From: Bryobacterales bacterium | Lineage (GTDB): Bacteria > Acidobacteriota > Terriglobia > Bryobacterales > Bryobacteraceae | Direction: 5' to 3' | DNA length: 64,000 bases | NCBI GenBank assembly: GCA_016713735.1 | Contig: JADJOP010000003.1 | Location: 271,360-335,359, forward strand | Shown: piece after piece, positions 26,518 through 36,997 of the stretch | Position numbering within the stretch: position 1 is the stretch's first letter | Layout of the letters: every line of letters starts with the position of its first letter | Program-made: the position numbers and the translations under genes | Notes under the pieces: model-generated | The model's input: only the letters and a program-made list of their open reading frames with translations | Database searches by the model: none | Told to the model about the DNA's origin: nothing

Positions 26518-27712
26518 ACCTCTTGCTCGGCCCCGGCACAAACGGCGGCCGCTGCACCATCCACACCGCCGCCAAATCGTTCTTCCGATCCACCCAGAAA
26601 TACGTCCCCGCCGCACCGCCCCACTCCCAATTCCCCTCGCTCTGCATCACCTGCGACTCCACCGGATTCACCAGCACCGCCCCGCCAATCCCAAACCCAT
26701 GCCCGCCCCGCCCGTTCGGCCCACCCGGCGGAATCACATCCAGCGGCACATGGTTGCGGAACATGAAGTCCACCGTCGACCGGCTCAACACCCGCTTCCC
26801 ATTCCCCACCCCGCCATTCACCAGCATCCCCAAAAACTTCATGTAATCGCCAGCCGTCGAATACAGCCCCGCGCCGCCCTGAAAATAGGTCGGCTCGCGC
26901 GACGGATCGCCGCCCCCCGGCCCCGCCTCCATCACGCCGTCCTTGTTCAGCACATAGCTCTTAGAAACCCGATCCAGCTTTTCGCGCGGCACAAAGTACC
27001 CCGTATCCGTCATCCCCAATGGCACGAAAATCCGCTCTTTCAAAAACTGGTCATACCGCTTCCCCGACCAGATCTCCACCAACCGCGCCACCAGGTCGAG
27101 CCCCTGCCCATACCGCCACGCCTCGCCCGGCTGGTGCGACAGCGGCACCGTCGCCAACCGCCGCGCCATCTCTTCCAGATTCGGCACCCCGCGGAACACC
27201 TGCTTCTCCGCATAGCCCCGCGAGTTCACCATCCCCGACGTATGCGTGAGCAAATGGTGAATCGTCAGCGGCCTCTTCAACTCCGCCGTGTCCGACTGCG
27301 CACCATCCTCGCGGAACAGCACCCGCACGTTGGCGAACTCCGGAATGTACTTCGACACCGGATCGTCCATCAGGAACTTGCCCTCTTCATAAAGGATCAT
27401 CGCCGCCACGCTCGTCACCGGCTTGGTCATTGAGAAGATGCGGAAAATCGTGTCCGCCGTCATCGGCTTCTTGGCTTCCAAATCGCGAAATCCCACCGCC
27501 GCCGAAAGCACCGTCTGCCCCTTCCGCGACGCCATCACCGTAATCCCGGCGAACTCCTTCTTGTCCACCATCTCCTGCAAGCCGGCCTTCAACCTCTCCA
27601 CCCGCTGCGGCATCAACCCCGCCGCCGGACGCGCCGCCACCGGCTTCGGCGGAGGCGTCTGGGCAACCAGCAAACAACCAAGCAACGGCAAGGCCAGCAA
27701 TCGAATGCGCAT
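26486..27712 (-). CDS. Serine hydrolase of the beta-lactamase (class C/DD-peptidase) family, secreted
   Basis: 408 residues from ATG 27712, with a signal peptide (LLALPLLGCLLVAQ). The nucleophile motif SMTK is at residues 94-97, and the YxN-position motif reads YGQG in GEAWRYGQGLDLVARL. The family includes esterases, D-aminopeptidases and beta-lactamases. Nothing here points to antibiotic resistance, so esterase/peptidase is the neutral call. A GTG-initiated frame reaches back to 27778, but the signal peptide starts at 27712, 8 nt after a TACGCT box. Confidence 0.85.
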   Translation of the reverse strand: MRIRLLALPLLGCLLVAQTPPPKPVAARPAAGLMPQRVERLKAGLQEMVDKKEFAGITVMASRKGQTVLSAAVGFRDLEAKKPMTADTIFRIFSMTKPVTSVAAMILYEEGKFLMDDPVSKYIPEFANVRVLFREDGAQSDTAELKRPLTIHHLLTHTSGMVNSRGYAEKQVFRGVPNLEEMARRLATVPLSHQPGEAWRYGQGLDLVARLVEIWSGKRYDQFLKERIFVPLGMTDTGYFVPREKLDRVSKSYVLNKDGVMEAGPGGGDPSREPTYFQGGAGLYSTAGDYMKFLGMLVNGGVGNGKRVLSRSTVDFMFRNHVPLDVIPPGGPNGRGGHGFGIGGAVLVNPVESQVMQSEGNWEWGGAAGTYFWVDRKNDLAAVWMVQRPPFVPGPSKRFKVMLYSALE

Positions 27713-27802
27713 GGCCACACAGCGTATCAAAAGCGAACGGCCCCGGGCCGTAGCCCAGGGCCATTCGCAGAACTGCAATCAGCGCGGGTCACCCCGCCCC
27801 AA

Positions 27803-30800
27803 TCAAAAATTCAACTTCAGTGCGAATTGCGTTTGCCGCGCCGGACCAGTCGACGAGATCGTCCCATAGTTGGTGGCGCTCCGGTTCCCTTCCGGGTTGC
27901 TGAAGTTCGTCCGGTTGGTCAGGTTGAAGAACTCGGCGCGGAACTCGATGTTCCACCCTTCCTTCGGCAGCGGAAACGCCTTGTGCAGCCCGAGGTCGGT
28001 CTGATACAAGCCCGGACCCACCACCGTATTGCGGCCCGCACTGCCAAACGGATTGCTCTCCGTCGAGGGAACGATCACCACACTGGCCGGGTTCAGGTAG
28101 TTGAACCACTCGCCGTTGGCCGTCTTTGGATCACCCACCACGTTCGGCCGGTAGGTGCCCGCGCTGGCCACCTGCTGCCGCGCCACCGGCGAGTAGCGCA
28201 GGTTCACCGGCGACCCCGAGGTGATCGTCGTGATCTGCGTCAACCGCCAGCCGCCCAGCACCGCGTTGGCCGCGCCGCCCCAGTTTGAGCCAAACGCCTG
28301 GCCCTTACCAAACGGCAGATCCCACACCAGCGTCAGCGTGTTGTTCAGCGTCTGGTTATAGCCGCTCACGCCCTTGTTCTGCTGCAACTGCGTGAAGTGG
28401 ACACGCGAATCGTCGCCGTTCTGCGTTTCCAGGTGGCCGCTGGCGTTGTCCAGCGCCTTGGAATAGGTGAACGAGTTCAGCAGGTAGAAGCCGCGCGAGA
28501 AGCGCCGCTCCAACTTCGCCTGCAAGGCGTTGTAGTTGGCCCAGCCGCCCGAGAACGAACCCTGGATGTAGTTGAAGCCCGAAATCGGCCGCCGCTGCAC
28601 TACCGTCAGGTTCTCGCCCGGATTGTTCAGCCGCGATTCGTTCACGTCCGACAGGATGATCAGCTTGTTGGAACGGTTGCCCACGTAGGCCACATCGAGC
28701 ACAAGGTCCTTGGCCAGCTCCTGCTGGATGGTGAAGTGCCAGCTCATGGTGTAGGAGGTCCGGTTGTCGGCCGGCGAGTAGTTTGTGCGCGCCGTCAGCG
28801 TCGTCACGCGAGAAGGATCGAGGAAGCCCGCCGGGTAGCCTTCCTGTGTCGTCCGGAAACAGGTGGCCGGATTCTGCCCCGCCGCGCACGGCCCTTGTGT
28901 CGGCACCTGGCTGATCGACGGGTTGTAGACAAACGGCAGGTTGAAGCTCAGGATGTTCTCCCCACCCAACCGGTTGAAGTGTACGTAGCTCACGCCAAAG
29001 CCCGAGCGAATCACTGTTTTCGGCGTCAGCGTGTAGGCCAGGCCCAGACGCGGCGCGAAATTGTTGCGGTCCGGACGCACCAGCGCCCGGTCATACAGGC
29101 TGCCTTCCTTGGCCTGAATCAGCTTCTGGCTCACCGGATCGAAATTCCCCAGCCGGTTGTCCGCTTCCCACTGCGGCGTGGCAAATTCGTAGCGCAGGCC
29201 CGCGTTCAGCGTCATCTTCGGCGATACCTTGAAGTCATCGTGCAGGTAGAAGAAGTTCATCCGCTGCCGCAGTTTTACAATCACCGCGTTGCTCAGCGAA
29301 TAGCTGCTGCGCAGACCAAACAGAAAATCGGCCACATTGTAGCGGTTGTCCGAAGAACTCGCCGGCGCGCTAAACCGGCTGCTGTAGCTGTCCTGCCCGT
29401 ACTTCGGATTGAAGTCGTCAATCTCCGTATTCACCGCCTGATACTCCCAGCCCGCCTTCAGCGAGTGCCGCCCCTGCATGCGCGTCCAGTTCACCTTCGG
29501 GTTCAACACCCAGGGGTCCTGGAACTGCGGATTCGACGACTGCTGGCCTAACTGCGTATACCCGCCAATGCTCTGCGCGTAAAGCCCGCCCGCGAAGCGC
29601 GGATCTTCCGGCAAGCCCGTGATGCCGTAGGTGACGCTGGCCGGCGGCTGGCCGATGAACACCGGAAATTTGCCGCCCTCGGTCTTGCCGATGCCCATGC
29701 GGAACTCCATCACCGACTTGGGATCCAGATTCCAGGTGGCGCCCGCCGCAATCTGGTAGTTCAACACGCGCACATTGCCGTTGGCGTTGCCCCCCGACGG
29801 ACCCGGAATGGCCGGCGGCTCAAAATTGTTCATCATAAACGGCGTGATGTCGCTCTGCGGAATGATCCCGTTCAGGTACTGCTGCCCCGTCACCGGGTTG
29901 CGCACCGGCAAACCAATGTTGCCCGCCCGCACCTCCATCGTCGGCAGCGTCGATAGCGTCAACTGCCGCGTAATCCGCCGGAACCCTTCGTAGTCGGCAA
30001 AGAAGAACAGCTTGTCCTGCTGGATCGGCCCGCCAAAGGCCGCCCCAAACTGGTTCTGCACCATCGTCGGCTTGCGGTTTTCACGCGGCTTGAAGAATCC
30101 CACCGCGTTCAGGCTCGTGTTCCGCATGTACTCCCACGCCGCCCCGTGAAACTGGTTCGTCCCCGAGCGGATGCTGGCGTTGATCACCGCCCCGCCCGCG
30201 CGCCCAAACTCGGCCGAATAATTGTTTGTCTGCACCTTGAACTCGCCCACGGCGTCCGGCGACAACTGCACCACCTGGTTCGAAAAGCCCTGGTTCGACG
30301 TGCCGTAAGAGTTGTTGTCCACGCCATCCACCACAAAGTTGTTCAGCGAACTGCGCAGCCCGTTCACATTAAACGAGGCGTCGCGCGAGGTCGAAATCGC
30401 CGACTTCCGCACGCCCGGCGCCAGCAGCGCCAAATCCGCGTACGCCCGCCCGTTCAACGGCAGGTTCACAATCTGCCGCGCGCTGATCACCTGCCCGCGG
30501 TCGCTCGAGTCGGTCTCCAACGCGGCCACCGCGCCGGTCACCGTCACGCTCTCGGCCACCTGGCCCACCTGCATCGACAGATCCACGCGCTGCCGCGCGT
30601 TCACCGTCACCGTGAACTCCTCGGAGATGGCCCGCGAAAAGCCCTGCCGCTCCGCGCTCACCGTGTAGCGGCCAATGCGCACGTTCACGAACTCAAAGCT
30701 GCCGTTCGTATCCGTCTCGCGCGTCACCACCACCCCGGTCTGCTTGTTCTCCAGCGACATCTTGACGCCGGCGATCACCGACTGTGTAGCGTCACGCACC

Positions 30801-30889
30801 GTGCCCAGCACGGTCGCGGTTTCGAATTGTGCCAGCACTGGCAACGTTGTCAGTGCTAGAAAACAAAGGGTTCTGACTAGTGTGTTCAT
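27803..30889 (-). CDS. TonB-dependent receptor with carboxypeptidase-regulatory-like domain (Oar type), copy 2
   Basis: 1028-residue outer-membrane transporter. The signal peptide ends TTLPVLAQ. The regulatory-like domain covers about residues 22-105. The plug contains [20 protein letters not shown] near 134-153, and the barrel ends FALKLNF. It is only distantly similar to copy 1 and shorter. AGGAAG lies about 10 nt before the ATG, a normal ribosome site. Energised by TonB-ExbB-ExbD encoded elsewhere; substrate unknown. Confidence 0.92.
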   Translation of the reverse strand: MNTLVRTLCFLALTTLPVLAQFETATVLGTVRDATQSVIAGVKMSLENKQTGVVVTRETDTNGSFEFVNVRIGRYTVSAERQGFSRAISEEFTVTVNARQRVDLSMQVGQVAESVTVTGAVAALETDSSDRGQVISARQIVNLPLNGRAYADLALLAPGVRKSAISTSRDASFNVNGLRSSLNNFVVDGVDNNSYGTSNQGFSNQVVQLSPDAVGEFKVQTNNYSAEFGRAGGAVINASIRSGTNQFHGAAWEYMRNTSLNAVGFFKPRENRKPTMVQNQFGAAFGGPIQQDKLFFFADYEGFRRITRQLTLSTLPTMEVRAGNIGLPVRNPVTGQQYLNGIIPQSDITPFMMNNFEPPAIPGPSGGNANGNVRVLNYQIAAGATWNLDPKSVMEFRMGIGKTEGGKFPVFIGQPPASVTYGITGLPEDPRFAGGLYAQSIGGYTQLGQQSSNPQFQDPWVLNPKVNWTRMQGRHSLKAGWEYQAVNTEIDDFNPKYGQDSYSSRFSAPASSSDNRYNVADFLFGLRSSYSLSNAVIVKLRQRMNFFYLHDDFKVSPKMTLNAGLRYEFATPQWEADNRLGNFDPVSQKLIQAKEGSLYDRALVRPDRNNFAPRLGLAYTLTPKTVIRSGFGVSYVHFNRLGGENILSFNLPFVYNPSISQVPTQGPCAAGQNPATCFRTTQEGYPAGFLDPSRVTTLTARTNYSPADNRTSYTMSWHFTIQQELAKDLVLDVAYVGNRSNKLIILSDVNESRLNNPGENLTVVQRRPISGFNYIQGSFSGGWANYNALQAKLERRFSRGFYLLNSFTYSKALDNASGHLETQNGDDSRVHFTQLQQNKGVSGYNQTLNNTLTLVWDLPFGKGQAFGSNWGGAANAVLGGWRLTQITTITSGSPVNLRYSPVARQQVASAGTYRPNVVGDPKTANGEWFNYLNPASVVIVPSTESNPFGSAGRNTVVGPGLYQTDLGLHKAFPLPKEGWNIEFRAEFFNLTNRTNFSNPEGNRSATNYGTISSTGPARQTQFALKLNF

Positions 30890-30977
30890 AGTTTAGACTT
30901 CCTGAAGGAATACTGGAGTATCGCACGCACACATGTCTTCGGCGTTGCCCCAGTGTTTCAATTCGGTGACGGAAATT

Positions 30978-31853
30978 CTACCTGATAATCGACCGCGTCC
31001 GCATCCAGTCCGCTAATCTCGCCGGCCACGTGCTCAAAATCGCATCCGACCACGCCAACCCCACCCCATGCGGCCCCTTCTCATAAATGTGCAACTCCGC
31101 CGGCACGCCCGCCTTCCTCAACGCCAGGTAGTAATACACGCTGTTCTCCGCCGGCACCCCCGAATCGGCATTCGTATGGAATAAAAACGTCGGCGGCGTC
31201 TCCGCCGTCACCTGCTGATCGTTCGACAGCCACTTCAGTAACGAGGGGTCCGGCTCGCTCCCCAACAGATTCCGCTTCGACCCCTGATGCGTCCACGCCT
31301 CGGTAAACGTAATCACCGGATAGGCCAGAATCGCGAAGTCCGGCCGCGACGACATCCGCTCCACACGGTCCTGCGACCCCGCGTCGCCTCTATCCCAATG
31401 CGTCGAAAGCGTCGAAGCCAGATGCCCGCCCGCTGAAAAGCCCCAAATGCCGATGCGGTTCGGATCCACTCGGAACTCCGCCGCCCGCGCCCTCACCGTC
31501 CGCATCGCCCGCGCCGCGTCGCCCAACTCGATCGGATGATGATACGCCGGCCCCAGCCTGTAACGCAGCACAAACGCCGACACCCCCAGCGAGTTCAACC
31601 ACTGCGCAATCTGCACGCCCTCGTGGTCCACCGCCAGCCCGCCATAGCCGCCCCCAGGGCACACCACCACCGCCGCCCCATTGGCCCGCTCCGGCGCCGC
31701 CGGCCACGGCGTCAGCGTCGGAATGTCCTTCTCCGTCGTCCCCAACGCACCCGGCGCCGGACCATTCCACAACGGAAACGAAGCCGGCTCTTTCGCCGGA
31801 CGTTGAGCCATCAGCGTGGCCGAGGCCAGCAGTAAAACAAAGGCAGTGCGCAT
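30978..31853 (-). CDS. Secreted alpha/beta hydrolase (acetyl-esterase-like)
   Basis: 291 residues with a signal peptide (VLLLASATLMAQ). The oxyanion-hole block CPGGGYGGLAVDHEG near residues 65-79 and the nucleophile elbow GFSAGGH with Ser140 match BD-FAE/acetyl-xylan-esterase-like hydrolases. His in GPHGVGLAW near 266 is the likely catalytic histidine. Deacetylation of plant polysaccharides is plausible given the glycosidases in the window. It starts 5 bp after the TIGR01777 gene stop, probably in one operon with it and the photolyase gene. Confidence 0.85.
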   Translation of the reverse strand: MRTAFVLLLASATLMAQRPAKEPASFPLWNGPAPGALGTTEKDIPTLTPWPAAPERANGAAVVVCPGGGYGGLAVDHEGVQIAQWLNSLGVSAFVLRYRLGPAYHHPIELGDAARAMRTVRARAAEFRVDPNRIGIWGFSAGGHLASTLSTHWDRGDAGSQDRVERMSSRPDFAILAYPVITFTEAWTHQGSKRNLLGSEPDPSLLKWLSNDQQVTAETPPTFLFHTNADSGVPAENSVYYYLALRKAGVPAELHIYEKGPHGVGLAWSDAILSTWPARLADWMRTRSIIR

Positions 31854-31858
31854 CGACT

Positions 31859-32773
31859 CTATTCTGCCCGTTTTTCCGTCAACAGGTGAGCCAGCGCCGC
31901 CGCCAGTTGCTCATGCTCAAATCGGAACCCGCTCGCGAGCGTCGCCTCCGGCGCCACCCTCTGGCTCGCAATCACAATGCTCGCCATCTCCCCAAACAAC
32001 GCCCGCACCGCAAACTCCGGCACCGGAAAGATCGCCGGCCGCCGCAGCGTCCGCCCCAACACCTGCGTGAACTCCGCATTCGTCACCGCGTTCGGCGCCG
32101 CCGCGTTCAATGCCCCATTCAACCCCGGCGTCTCCACCGCATGCACCAGCAGCCGCACCATATCGTCCAGGTGAATCCAGCTCATCCACTGCTCGCCCGA
32201 CGCGATCCGCCCCCCCACGCCCCACTTAAACGGCGGCAGCATCTGCTCCAGCGCCCCGCCCTCCGGATGCAGCACAATCCCAATCCGCACCGGCACGACG
32301 CGCATCCCCAACTCCCGCGCCTTCCCCGCCGACGCCTCCCATTCCACGCACACCTCGGGCAAGAATCCCGTCCCCGGCTTCGCCGTCTCCGCCAGCGCTT
32401 CGTTCCCCCGGTCGCCGTAATACCCGATCGCCGACGCGCACACCATCACCCGCGGCCTTTCCGTCACTTTGCCCAGCGCCGCCACCAGCAGGTTCGTTGA
32501 GTCCACCCGGCTCGACCGGATGCGCCGCTTCACCTCCGCCGTCCACCGCTGCGCCACCGGCTCACCCGCCAGGTGCACCACCGCATCGGCCCCCTCCAGC
32601 GCGTCCAGCGGCGGCTCGCTCGTGGCCGCATCCCAAATCGAAAAGCGCGCCGTCGCCAGCATCCCCTTCCTCGGCGCGCGCCCCAATAGATGCAACTCGT
32701 GACCCCGCTCATGCAGTTGAGCCACCAGCCGGCCGCCAATGAACCCCGACGCTCCAGTTACCGTTATGCGCAT
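31859..32773 (-). CDS. TIGR01777-family NAD(P)-binding epimerase-like protein
   Basis: 304 residues. The Rossmann motif TGASGFIGGRL is at residues 6-16, and the family blocks VVHLAGEPVAQRWT and SAIGYYGDRG follow, with a DUF1731-like C-terminus. The family is related to SulA/YfcH and SDR39U1; its substrate is not established. ATG 32773 (MRITVTG) has GGAG just upstream and is preferred to the longer frame. The photolyase stop lies 42 bp upstream on the same strand. Confidence 0.87.
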   Translation of the reverse strand: MRITVTGASGFIGGRLVAQLHERGHELHLLGRAPRKGMLATARFSIWDAATSEPPLDALEGADAVVHLAGEPVAQRWTAEVKRRIRSSRVDSTNLLVAALGKVTERPRVMVCASAIGYYGDRGNEALAETAKPGTGFLPEVCVEWEASAGKARELGMRVVPVRIGIVLHPEGGALEQMLPPFKWGVGGRIASGEQWMSWIHLDDMVRLLVHAVETPGLNGALNAAAPNAVTNAEFTQVLGRTLRRPAIFPVPEFAVRALFGEMASIVIASQRVAPEATLASGFRFEHEQLAAALAHLLTEKRAE

Positions 32774-32814
32774 CCGGCTCCGCTCTTCGTCATCCCCGTC
32801 ATTGTAGACCGCAC

Positions 32815-34233
32815 TCACTTCAGACGAAACGGATCGCTCCCGGTTGACTCCATATGCGCAATTTCCCTGAGGTAGGCATCCACGCTCGTCTTGCGCTTCA
32901 TCCCCTCAAGCCCCATGTAGCGGATCATGCCAAACACCGGCCGCTCCTGCCACGGCCGGTCATGTAGCCCGAAACACCACAGGATGTTCGTGTACGTGTT
33001 CGGGTCGCGCCCATCCAGCGCATACCGGTCATGCAAATAGACCATCGTCTCCAGCGCCTCTTGCGGCGTCGCCGACCACTCGATGACCTTCTTGCCCCAG
33101 TACATCCGGTAATAGCCGTGAATCTTGCCCCGCAGCAGCATCTCCTTCTGCGTCGCGTTCCACAGCGCGTCATGCGTCGCCGCCCGCTCAAACTCCTCCC
33201 GCGTGTAGCACGGCTCGCGCTTATCGCCGGCGTGCTTGCGCAGCGCCTCCTGCGCCCAGTGCGGAATCGAATCCAGCGCATCCACCTCGCGCGCCCACAC
33301 CGCATGGTTGAAGGCCAGCTCCCGCCGCACAATCAACTCCTCCAGAAACGGCTCCGCATCCAGCCCGTTCTCAAACGCCGCCAGTTGCGCCCCCAACGCC
33401 ACCTCGTGCGCCGAGATATGCCCGAAGTGCAGATACGGGCTCAGGTTCGACGTCGCATGGTCCGACGGGTTGTTCCGCCCCGTGTCATACCGCTTCAGGT
33501 TGTTCTTCAGGAAATGATCCAGGTGCCGCCGCGCCTCGTCATAGCCGCCGCGATAGCTCAGCGACGGCCCCACCGTATGGTCAATCTCGCACGACGCCAC
33601 CAGCTCGGCCACGTTCTCCCGCGTCACCTCCACATGCCACTCCGGCCGCCCCCCGCGCCAGCCGGGCCACGGCTGCTCCACCTCCACCCGCTCCACCGGC
33701 CGCAAAAAATCCGGCAGCATCTTCTTGATCCGCGGCCGGATCGTGTACGCCGCGTACTGCTTCTTCTCGTGCAACCGCATCGGCACGATGCAACTGGAAT
33801 CCACCGCCACATACGGAATGCCGATCTTCCCCGGCACGCTCGCGTTATGCCGCGTCGCGATGAACGTCGGATAGTCGTCGGTCACACACAGCGCCGCCTC
33901 CGCCGCCAACCGGTACAGCACATCGTTCGCGTCCGCCTTCCGCCGCCGCAAATAAAACGCATATCCAATGCCGCGCTTTCCCAACCTCCGCTGCGTATCC
34001 GGCACGCCTTCCAGCAAAAACTGGTGGAACCGGTCGCTCGCATACGGATACGTGCACGTCACCGCCTCATACACCAGCAGCGGCAAACCCAGCCGGTTGG
34101 CCTCCCCCACCGCATGTTCCAGCGCGTGATTCGACTCCGCGCGCCGGTTCATCTGCATCCAATAGAGGACGTACTTGGCCCCCGGCCGCTCAGCAGCTTC
34201 GTTCAATCGCCGTGCGCGAATGTTGATTGACAC
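32815..34233 (-). CDS. Class II deoxyribodipyrimidine (CPD) photolyase
   Basis: 472-residue FAD enzyme that repairs UV-induced cyclobutane pyrimidine dimers with blue light. It is class II by the C-terminal blocks FLEELIVRRELAFNH and HGYYRMYWGKKVIEWSATP and by TNILWCFGLHDRPW near the end. The N-terminal antenna-type domain starts GAKYVLYWMQMNRRAESN. The start is GTG at 34233. It is divergent from the radical SAM gene, whose ATG is 53 bp away. It is probably co-transcribed with the two downstream minus-strand genes. Confidence 0.93.
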   Translation of the reverse strand: MSINIRARRLNEAAERPGAKYVLYWMQMNRRAESNHALEHAVGEANRLGLPLLVYEAVTCTYPYASDRFHQFLLEGVPDTQRRLGKRGIGYAFYLRRRKADANDVLYRLAAEAALCVTDDYPTFIATRHNASVPGKIGIPYVAVDSSCIVPMRLHEKKQYAAYTIRPRIKKMLPDFLRPVERVEVEQPWPGWRGGRPEWHVEVTRENVAELVASCEIDHTVGPSLSYRGGYDEARRHLDHFLKNNLKRYDTGRNNPSDHATSNLSPYLHFGHISAHEVALGAQLAAFENGLDAEPFLEELIVRRELAFNHAVWAREVDALDSIPHWAQEALRKHAGDKREPCYTREEFERAATHDALWNATQKEMLLRGKIHGYYRMYWGKKVIEWSATPQEALETMVYLHDRYALDGRDPNTYTNILWCFGLHDRPWQERPVFGMIRYMGLEGMKRKTSVDAYLREIAHMESTGSDPFRLK

Positions 34234-34286
34234 TTCAAATAAGAGATGTCGCCCCCACCACCCCGGATAGAATAAAAGGAACCCTC

Positions 34287-35411
34287 ATGCGAGCCTGGAA
34301 CCGGGCCAAACTCCTCTGGGCATACCTCACCAGGCGCGATGCCGTCAACGCGCTGCCGGTGGAGTACATCGTCGAAACCACCGCCAAGTGCAATATCTAT
34401 TGCCCGATGTGCCCGCGCGAAACCTTCAAGCAGCCCAAAGAGGACATGACCGGCGAGATCTTCAATCGCCTCGTCCGCGAAACCGGCCGCTCCGCCGAAC
34501 ACATGATGTTGATCGGCCTCGGCGAGCCTCTGCTGGACCGCGCCATCTTCGACCGCATCGAATACTGCGAACGCCACAACATCCACACCCTGCTCTCCAC
34601 CAATGGCACGCTGCTCAACGACGCCGCCATCGAAAAGCTCCTCGCCTCCCCGCTCGCCCACATCACCCTCAGCTTCGACGGCTCCACCAAGGAAAGCTTC
34701 GAGTTCTACCGCAAAGGCGCCAAATTCGAACCGGTGCGCGACAACTTCATCCGCTTCGCCCGCCGCAAAAAGGAGCTCGGCCGCGGCCCCCAGGTCGTCG
34801 TCCAGATGGTCCGCATGGAAGGCAACGCCCACGAAGTCGACGACTTCATGCGCTTCTGGAAAGCCATCCCCGGCGTCGACGAGGTCCGCGTCAAAGAAGA
34901 CGAAACCAACCTCATGCGCCCCGACGCCGGCCACACCGGCGACGAATGGAAACACCCCTGCCACTACCTCTGGCGCGGCGCCATGTATGTGAAGTGGAAT
35001 GGCGACGTCTACCCCTGCTGCCAGAGCTACATGCTCGAAGGCTCACCCGTCGGCAACGTCGGCCGCCAGTCGATGCCGGAGATCTTCGACGGCCAGCCCA
35101 TGCGCGAAATGCGCCGCCTCCACACCCAGGGCCGCGCCGGCGAAATCCCCATCTGCGCCCGCTGCTGCACGACGATCCCCCACCCCGCCCTCGTCGCCGG
35201 CAGCCTCATCCTGCACGGAGCCACTGTGCGCAGCCTGCTCCCGTGGGTCGAACGCGCCATCTATTTCGCCAAGCTCCCCAAGCGCTGGCTCAACCCGCCC
35301 AAACGGCAGACCCCGCCCGCGCCACGCCCCGAACTCGTCCAGATCAGCGGGGCGGCGGCATCTGACTCTGCGGATTCCGCTCCCCGCGAATCAGATCGAT
35401 CGCTTCCTTAA
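34287..35411 (+). CDS. Radical SAM protein with SPASM-like C-terminal cluster
   Basis: 374 residues. The radical SAM motif CNIYCPMC near residues 36-43 binds the 4Fe-4S cluster that cleaves S-adenosylmethionine. The central blocks GLGEPLLD and STNGTLL fit the MoaA/SPASM clan, and a later Cys cluster (PCCQSYML, CARCCTTIP) would bind a second cluster. The substrate is unknown and no peptide precursor is visible nearby. ATG 34287 follows AAAGGA with 6-nt spacing. The 3' end overlaps a convergent small gene by 68 bp. Confidence 0.88.
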   Translation: MRAWNRAKLLWAYLTRRDAVNALPVEYIVETTAKCNIYCPMCPRETFKQPKEDMTGEIFNRLVRETGRSAEHMMLIGLGEPLLDRAIFDRIEYCERHNIHTLLSTNGTLLNDAAIEKLLASPLAHITLSFDGSTKESFEFYRKGAKFEPVRDNFIRFARRKKELGRGPQVVVQMVRMEGNAHEVDDFMRFWKAIPGVDEVRVKEDETNLMRPDAGHTGDEWKHPCHYLWRGAMYVKWNGDVYPCCQSYMLEGSPVGNVGRQSMPEIFDGQPMREMRRLHTQGRAGEIPICARCCTTIPHPALVAGSLILHGATVRSLLPWVERAIYFAKLPKRWLNPPKRQTPPAPRPELVQISGAAASDSADSAPRESDRSLP

Positions 35412-35727
35412 CCCCCGCCAGGCTCAACACCACAAAGGCGTACGAGGTCCCCGCAATCGGCGTCGGAATCCCCACCACCGCCGCCGCCAGCAGCGACTTC
35501 CAATACCACTTCCGGTCCCCCGCGCGCGTCGGCAGAATGGCCACGACACAAGCCGCCAGCATCGCCCCCAGAGTCAGTTCGATCAAGGCGCCAAAGCCCA
35601 GCGTAATCGCCGTGCCGCCAAACAGCCCCCAGTCAATCGCCAAAATGGCCAGCGCGCTCAGCGGCCGCAAAAACGGCTGCGCCACAGGCTCCACTTGGCC
35701 GGTCAACACACGTGTGGTGTCAGACAT
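35344..35727 (-). CDS. Hypothetical membrane protein
   Basis: 127 residues from ATG 35727 (MSDTTRVLTGQVEPVAQPFL). Three or four hydrophobic segments lie near residues 22-40, 45-65 and 80-105, between charged loops; the tail is polar. No family recognised. It is convergent with the radical SAM gene and overlaps its last 68 bp, so one of the two ends may be slightly off. Confidence 0.6.
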   Translation of the reverse strand: MSDTTRVLTGQVEPVAQPFLRPLSALAILAIDWGLFGGTAITLGFGALIELTLGAMLAACVVAILPTRAGDRKWYWKSLLAAAVVGIPTPIAGTSYAFVVLSLAGVKEAIDLIRGERNPQSQMPPPR

Positions 35728-35810
35728 AGTGACACTACAGACGAAGCCCACCCCCCGGAAGTTCCCAACGATTCACGCCGCCCCGCGCCGGCCCCGAGAG
35801 CGGCCCCCCC

Positions 35811-36455
35811 CTAAAACGTAATCCCCACTCCAAAACTCCCTTCCATCATGTGCAACAACCCGCCCGTATCGATCCCCTGTCCCGTCGCCGTCGGCTCCGG
35901 AAAGCTCAAATCATACGGCTTGCCCGTCATGTAATGACGGAAATCCAGCCGCACAAAGAAGTTCTGGTGCGGAAACAGCTTGATCCCCCCGCCATAGTTC
36001 GCCCCGTAGCTGCGCGTACCGCCCCCGCTCCAGGCCGAAATCTTCGGCGACCCAAACTGCGCCCCCGTGATCCCGCCCGTGATGTACGGCCGCCACTTCT
36101 CCCGGTTCGGCATCATGTAGATCAGGAAGTTGTACGAGGCCAGGTGGATCTTCACCTTCCCCTCCTGCTCCTGAAACCCGTCTTCCAATTCCAGGTTCGT
36201 CCGGAACTTCGCGTTCGTCTGCGAAATGCTCAGCTCGTGCCCGTAGTAGCCCTTCGTGTTCCACGTAAACCGCGCCCCAAACGACGGCCCAGGCTTGAAA
36301 CTCGAGTCTTCCTTCTTGATCGTCTCGAAATTCAGCGACCCCAACCCGGACTTCGATACCCGGTTGTAGCCGCCAAACGCGCTGATCTCAAACGTCTGCG
36401 CCGATAGCGCCGTGGCGCACAAAAGCGCCATTGCCAAGCTGATGTGTGTCTTCAT
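35811..36455 (-). CDS. Outer-membrane beta-barrel protein (porin-like)
   Basis: 214 residues with a signal peptide ending LCATALSAQ. Alternating hydrophobic strands follow (FEISAFGGYNRVSKSG, KWRPYITGGITGAQFG, NFFVRLDFRHYMTG), and the final strand is SFGVGITF with a C-terminal Phe, as recognised by the Bam machinery. It fits the OmpA-beta-barrel/OMP_b-brl group common in acidobacteria. No enzymatic role is visible. Confidence 0.8.
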   Translation of the reverse strand: MKTHISLAMALLCATALSAQTFEISAFGGYNRVSKSGLGSLNFETIKKEDSSFKPGPSFGARFTWNTKGYYGHELSISQTNAKFRTNLELEDGFQEQEGKVKIHLASYNFLIYMMPNREKWRPYITGGITGAQFGSPKISAWSGGGTRSYGANYGGGIKLFPHQNFFVRLDFRHYMTGKPYDLSFPEPTATGQGIDTGGLLHMMEGSFGVGITF

Positions 36456-36997
36456 GCTGTGAGCCGCCGAATCCTATCTGACGCAAACGCCAGCGGTCGC
36501 GGTTTCCTGGGAGTGATCCTCACCGATTATAAACCAGGGGCCGGTCGAAGGGCGTTGCTTGGCTTCCCTCGGGACGGTTTGCTTGTGTCGACTGTCCACA
36601 GCTTCCGAGAGGTGCATCATTCATTCGCTCAGAGGCTGCTGTCCAAGCCCTCCATCGCCTTACGAGGCGCATCCTTGGGAGAGCCGTGTCTCGCTCGGCC
36701 TGCCACACGGCCACCATCCCATCAATAGTTTCACTTTGGCATGGAACCTTTGGACGCCACCGTCTTGAGTCGTCATCATCGCATCCCGCGATGAGCGCGC
36801 CGTCTGAACACCAAGGTCCCGGTATGCAAAGGCTTGACTGGCGCAAGCGCAGATGCACAATATGGTGATTGCGGTCAGCTTGGCAGCTGATTATACTAGC
36901 TCAGTTATATTAGCTTGACTTTCTCTTTCTGTTCGCCTAAGCTACAACTGGGATTGAAGCTGGTGCCGCCGCCCATCATAAGGAGAACTGATATTTC
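36456..36997. other. Gene-poor stretch at the left edge of a low-GC island
   Basis: 540 bp without a supportable gene. Short open frames on both strands lack ribosome sites and recognisable motifs. Base composition falls to about 40% G+C at 36880-36960, against about 70% in the flanking genes, which suggests imported DNA. The stretch ends with the promoter and ribosome site of the small gene at 36998. Confidence 0.6.
36915..36943 (+). promoter_or_regulatory. Sigma-70-type promoter for the small ORF and fic
   Basis: TTGACT (36915-36920) is followed by a 17-bp spacer and TAAGCT (36938-36943). AAGGAGA at about 36980-36986 is the ribosome site of the gene at 36998. Confidence 0.5.

Noticed and set aside
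26486..27712. Antibiotic-resistance beta-lactamase
   Set aside because: The family motifs fit general serine hydrolases of class C type; the YxN position is YGQ and nothing indicates drug hydrolysis.
36520..36858. A 112-residue minus-strand frame in the gene-poor stretch before the Fic island
   Set aside because: No ribosome site, no motif and no sensible composition. A decayed gene cannot be excluded.
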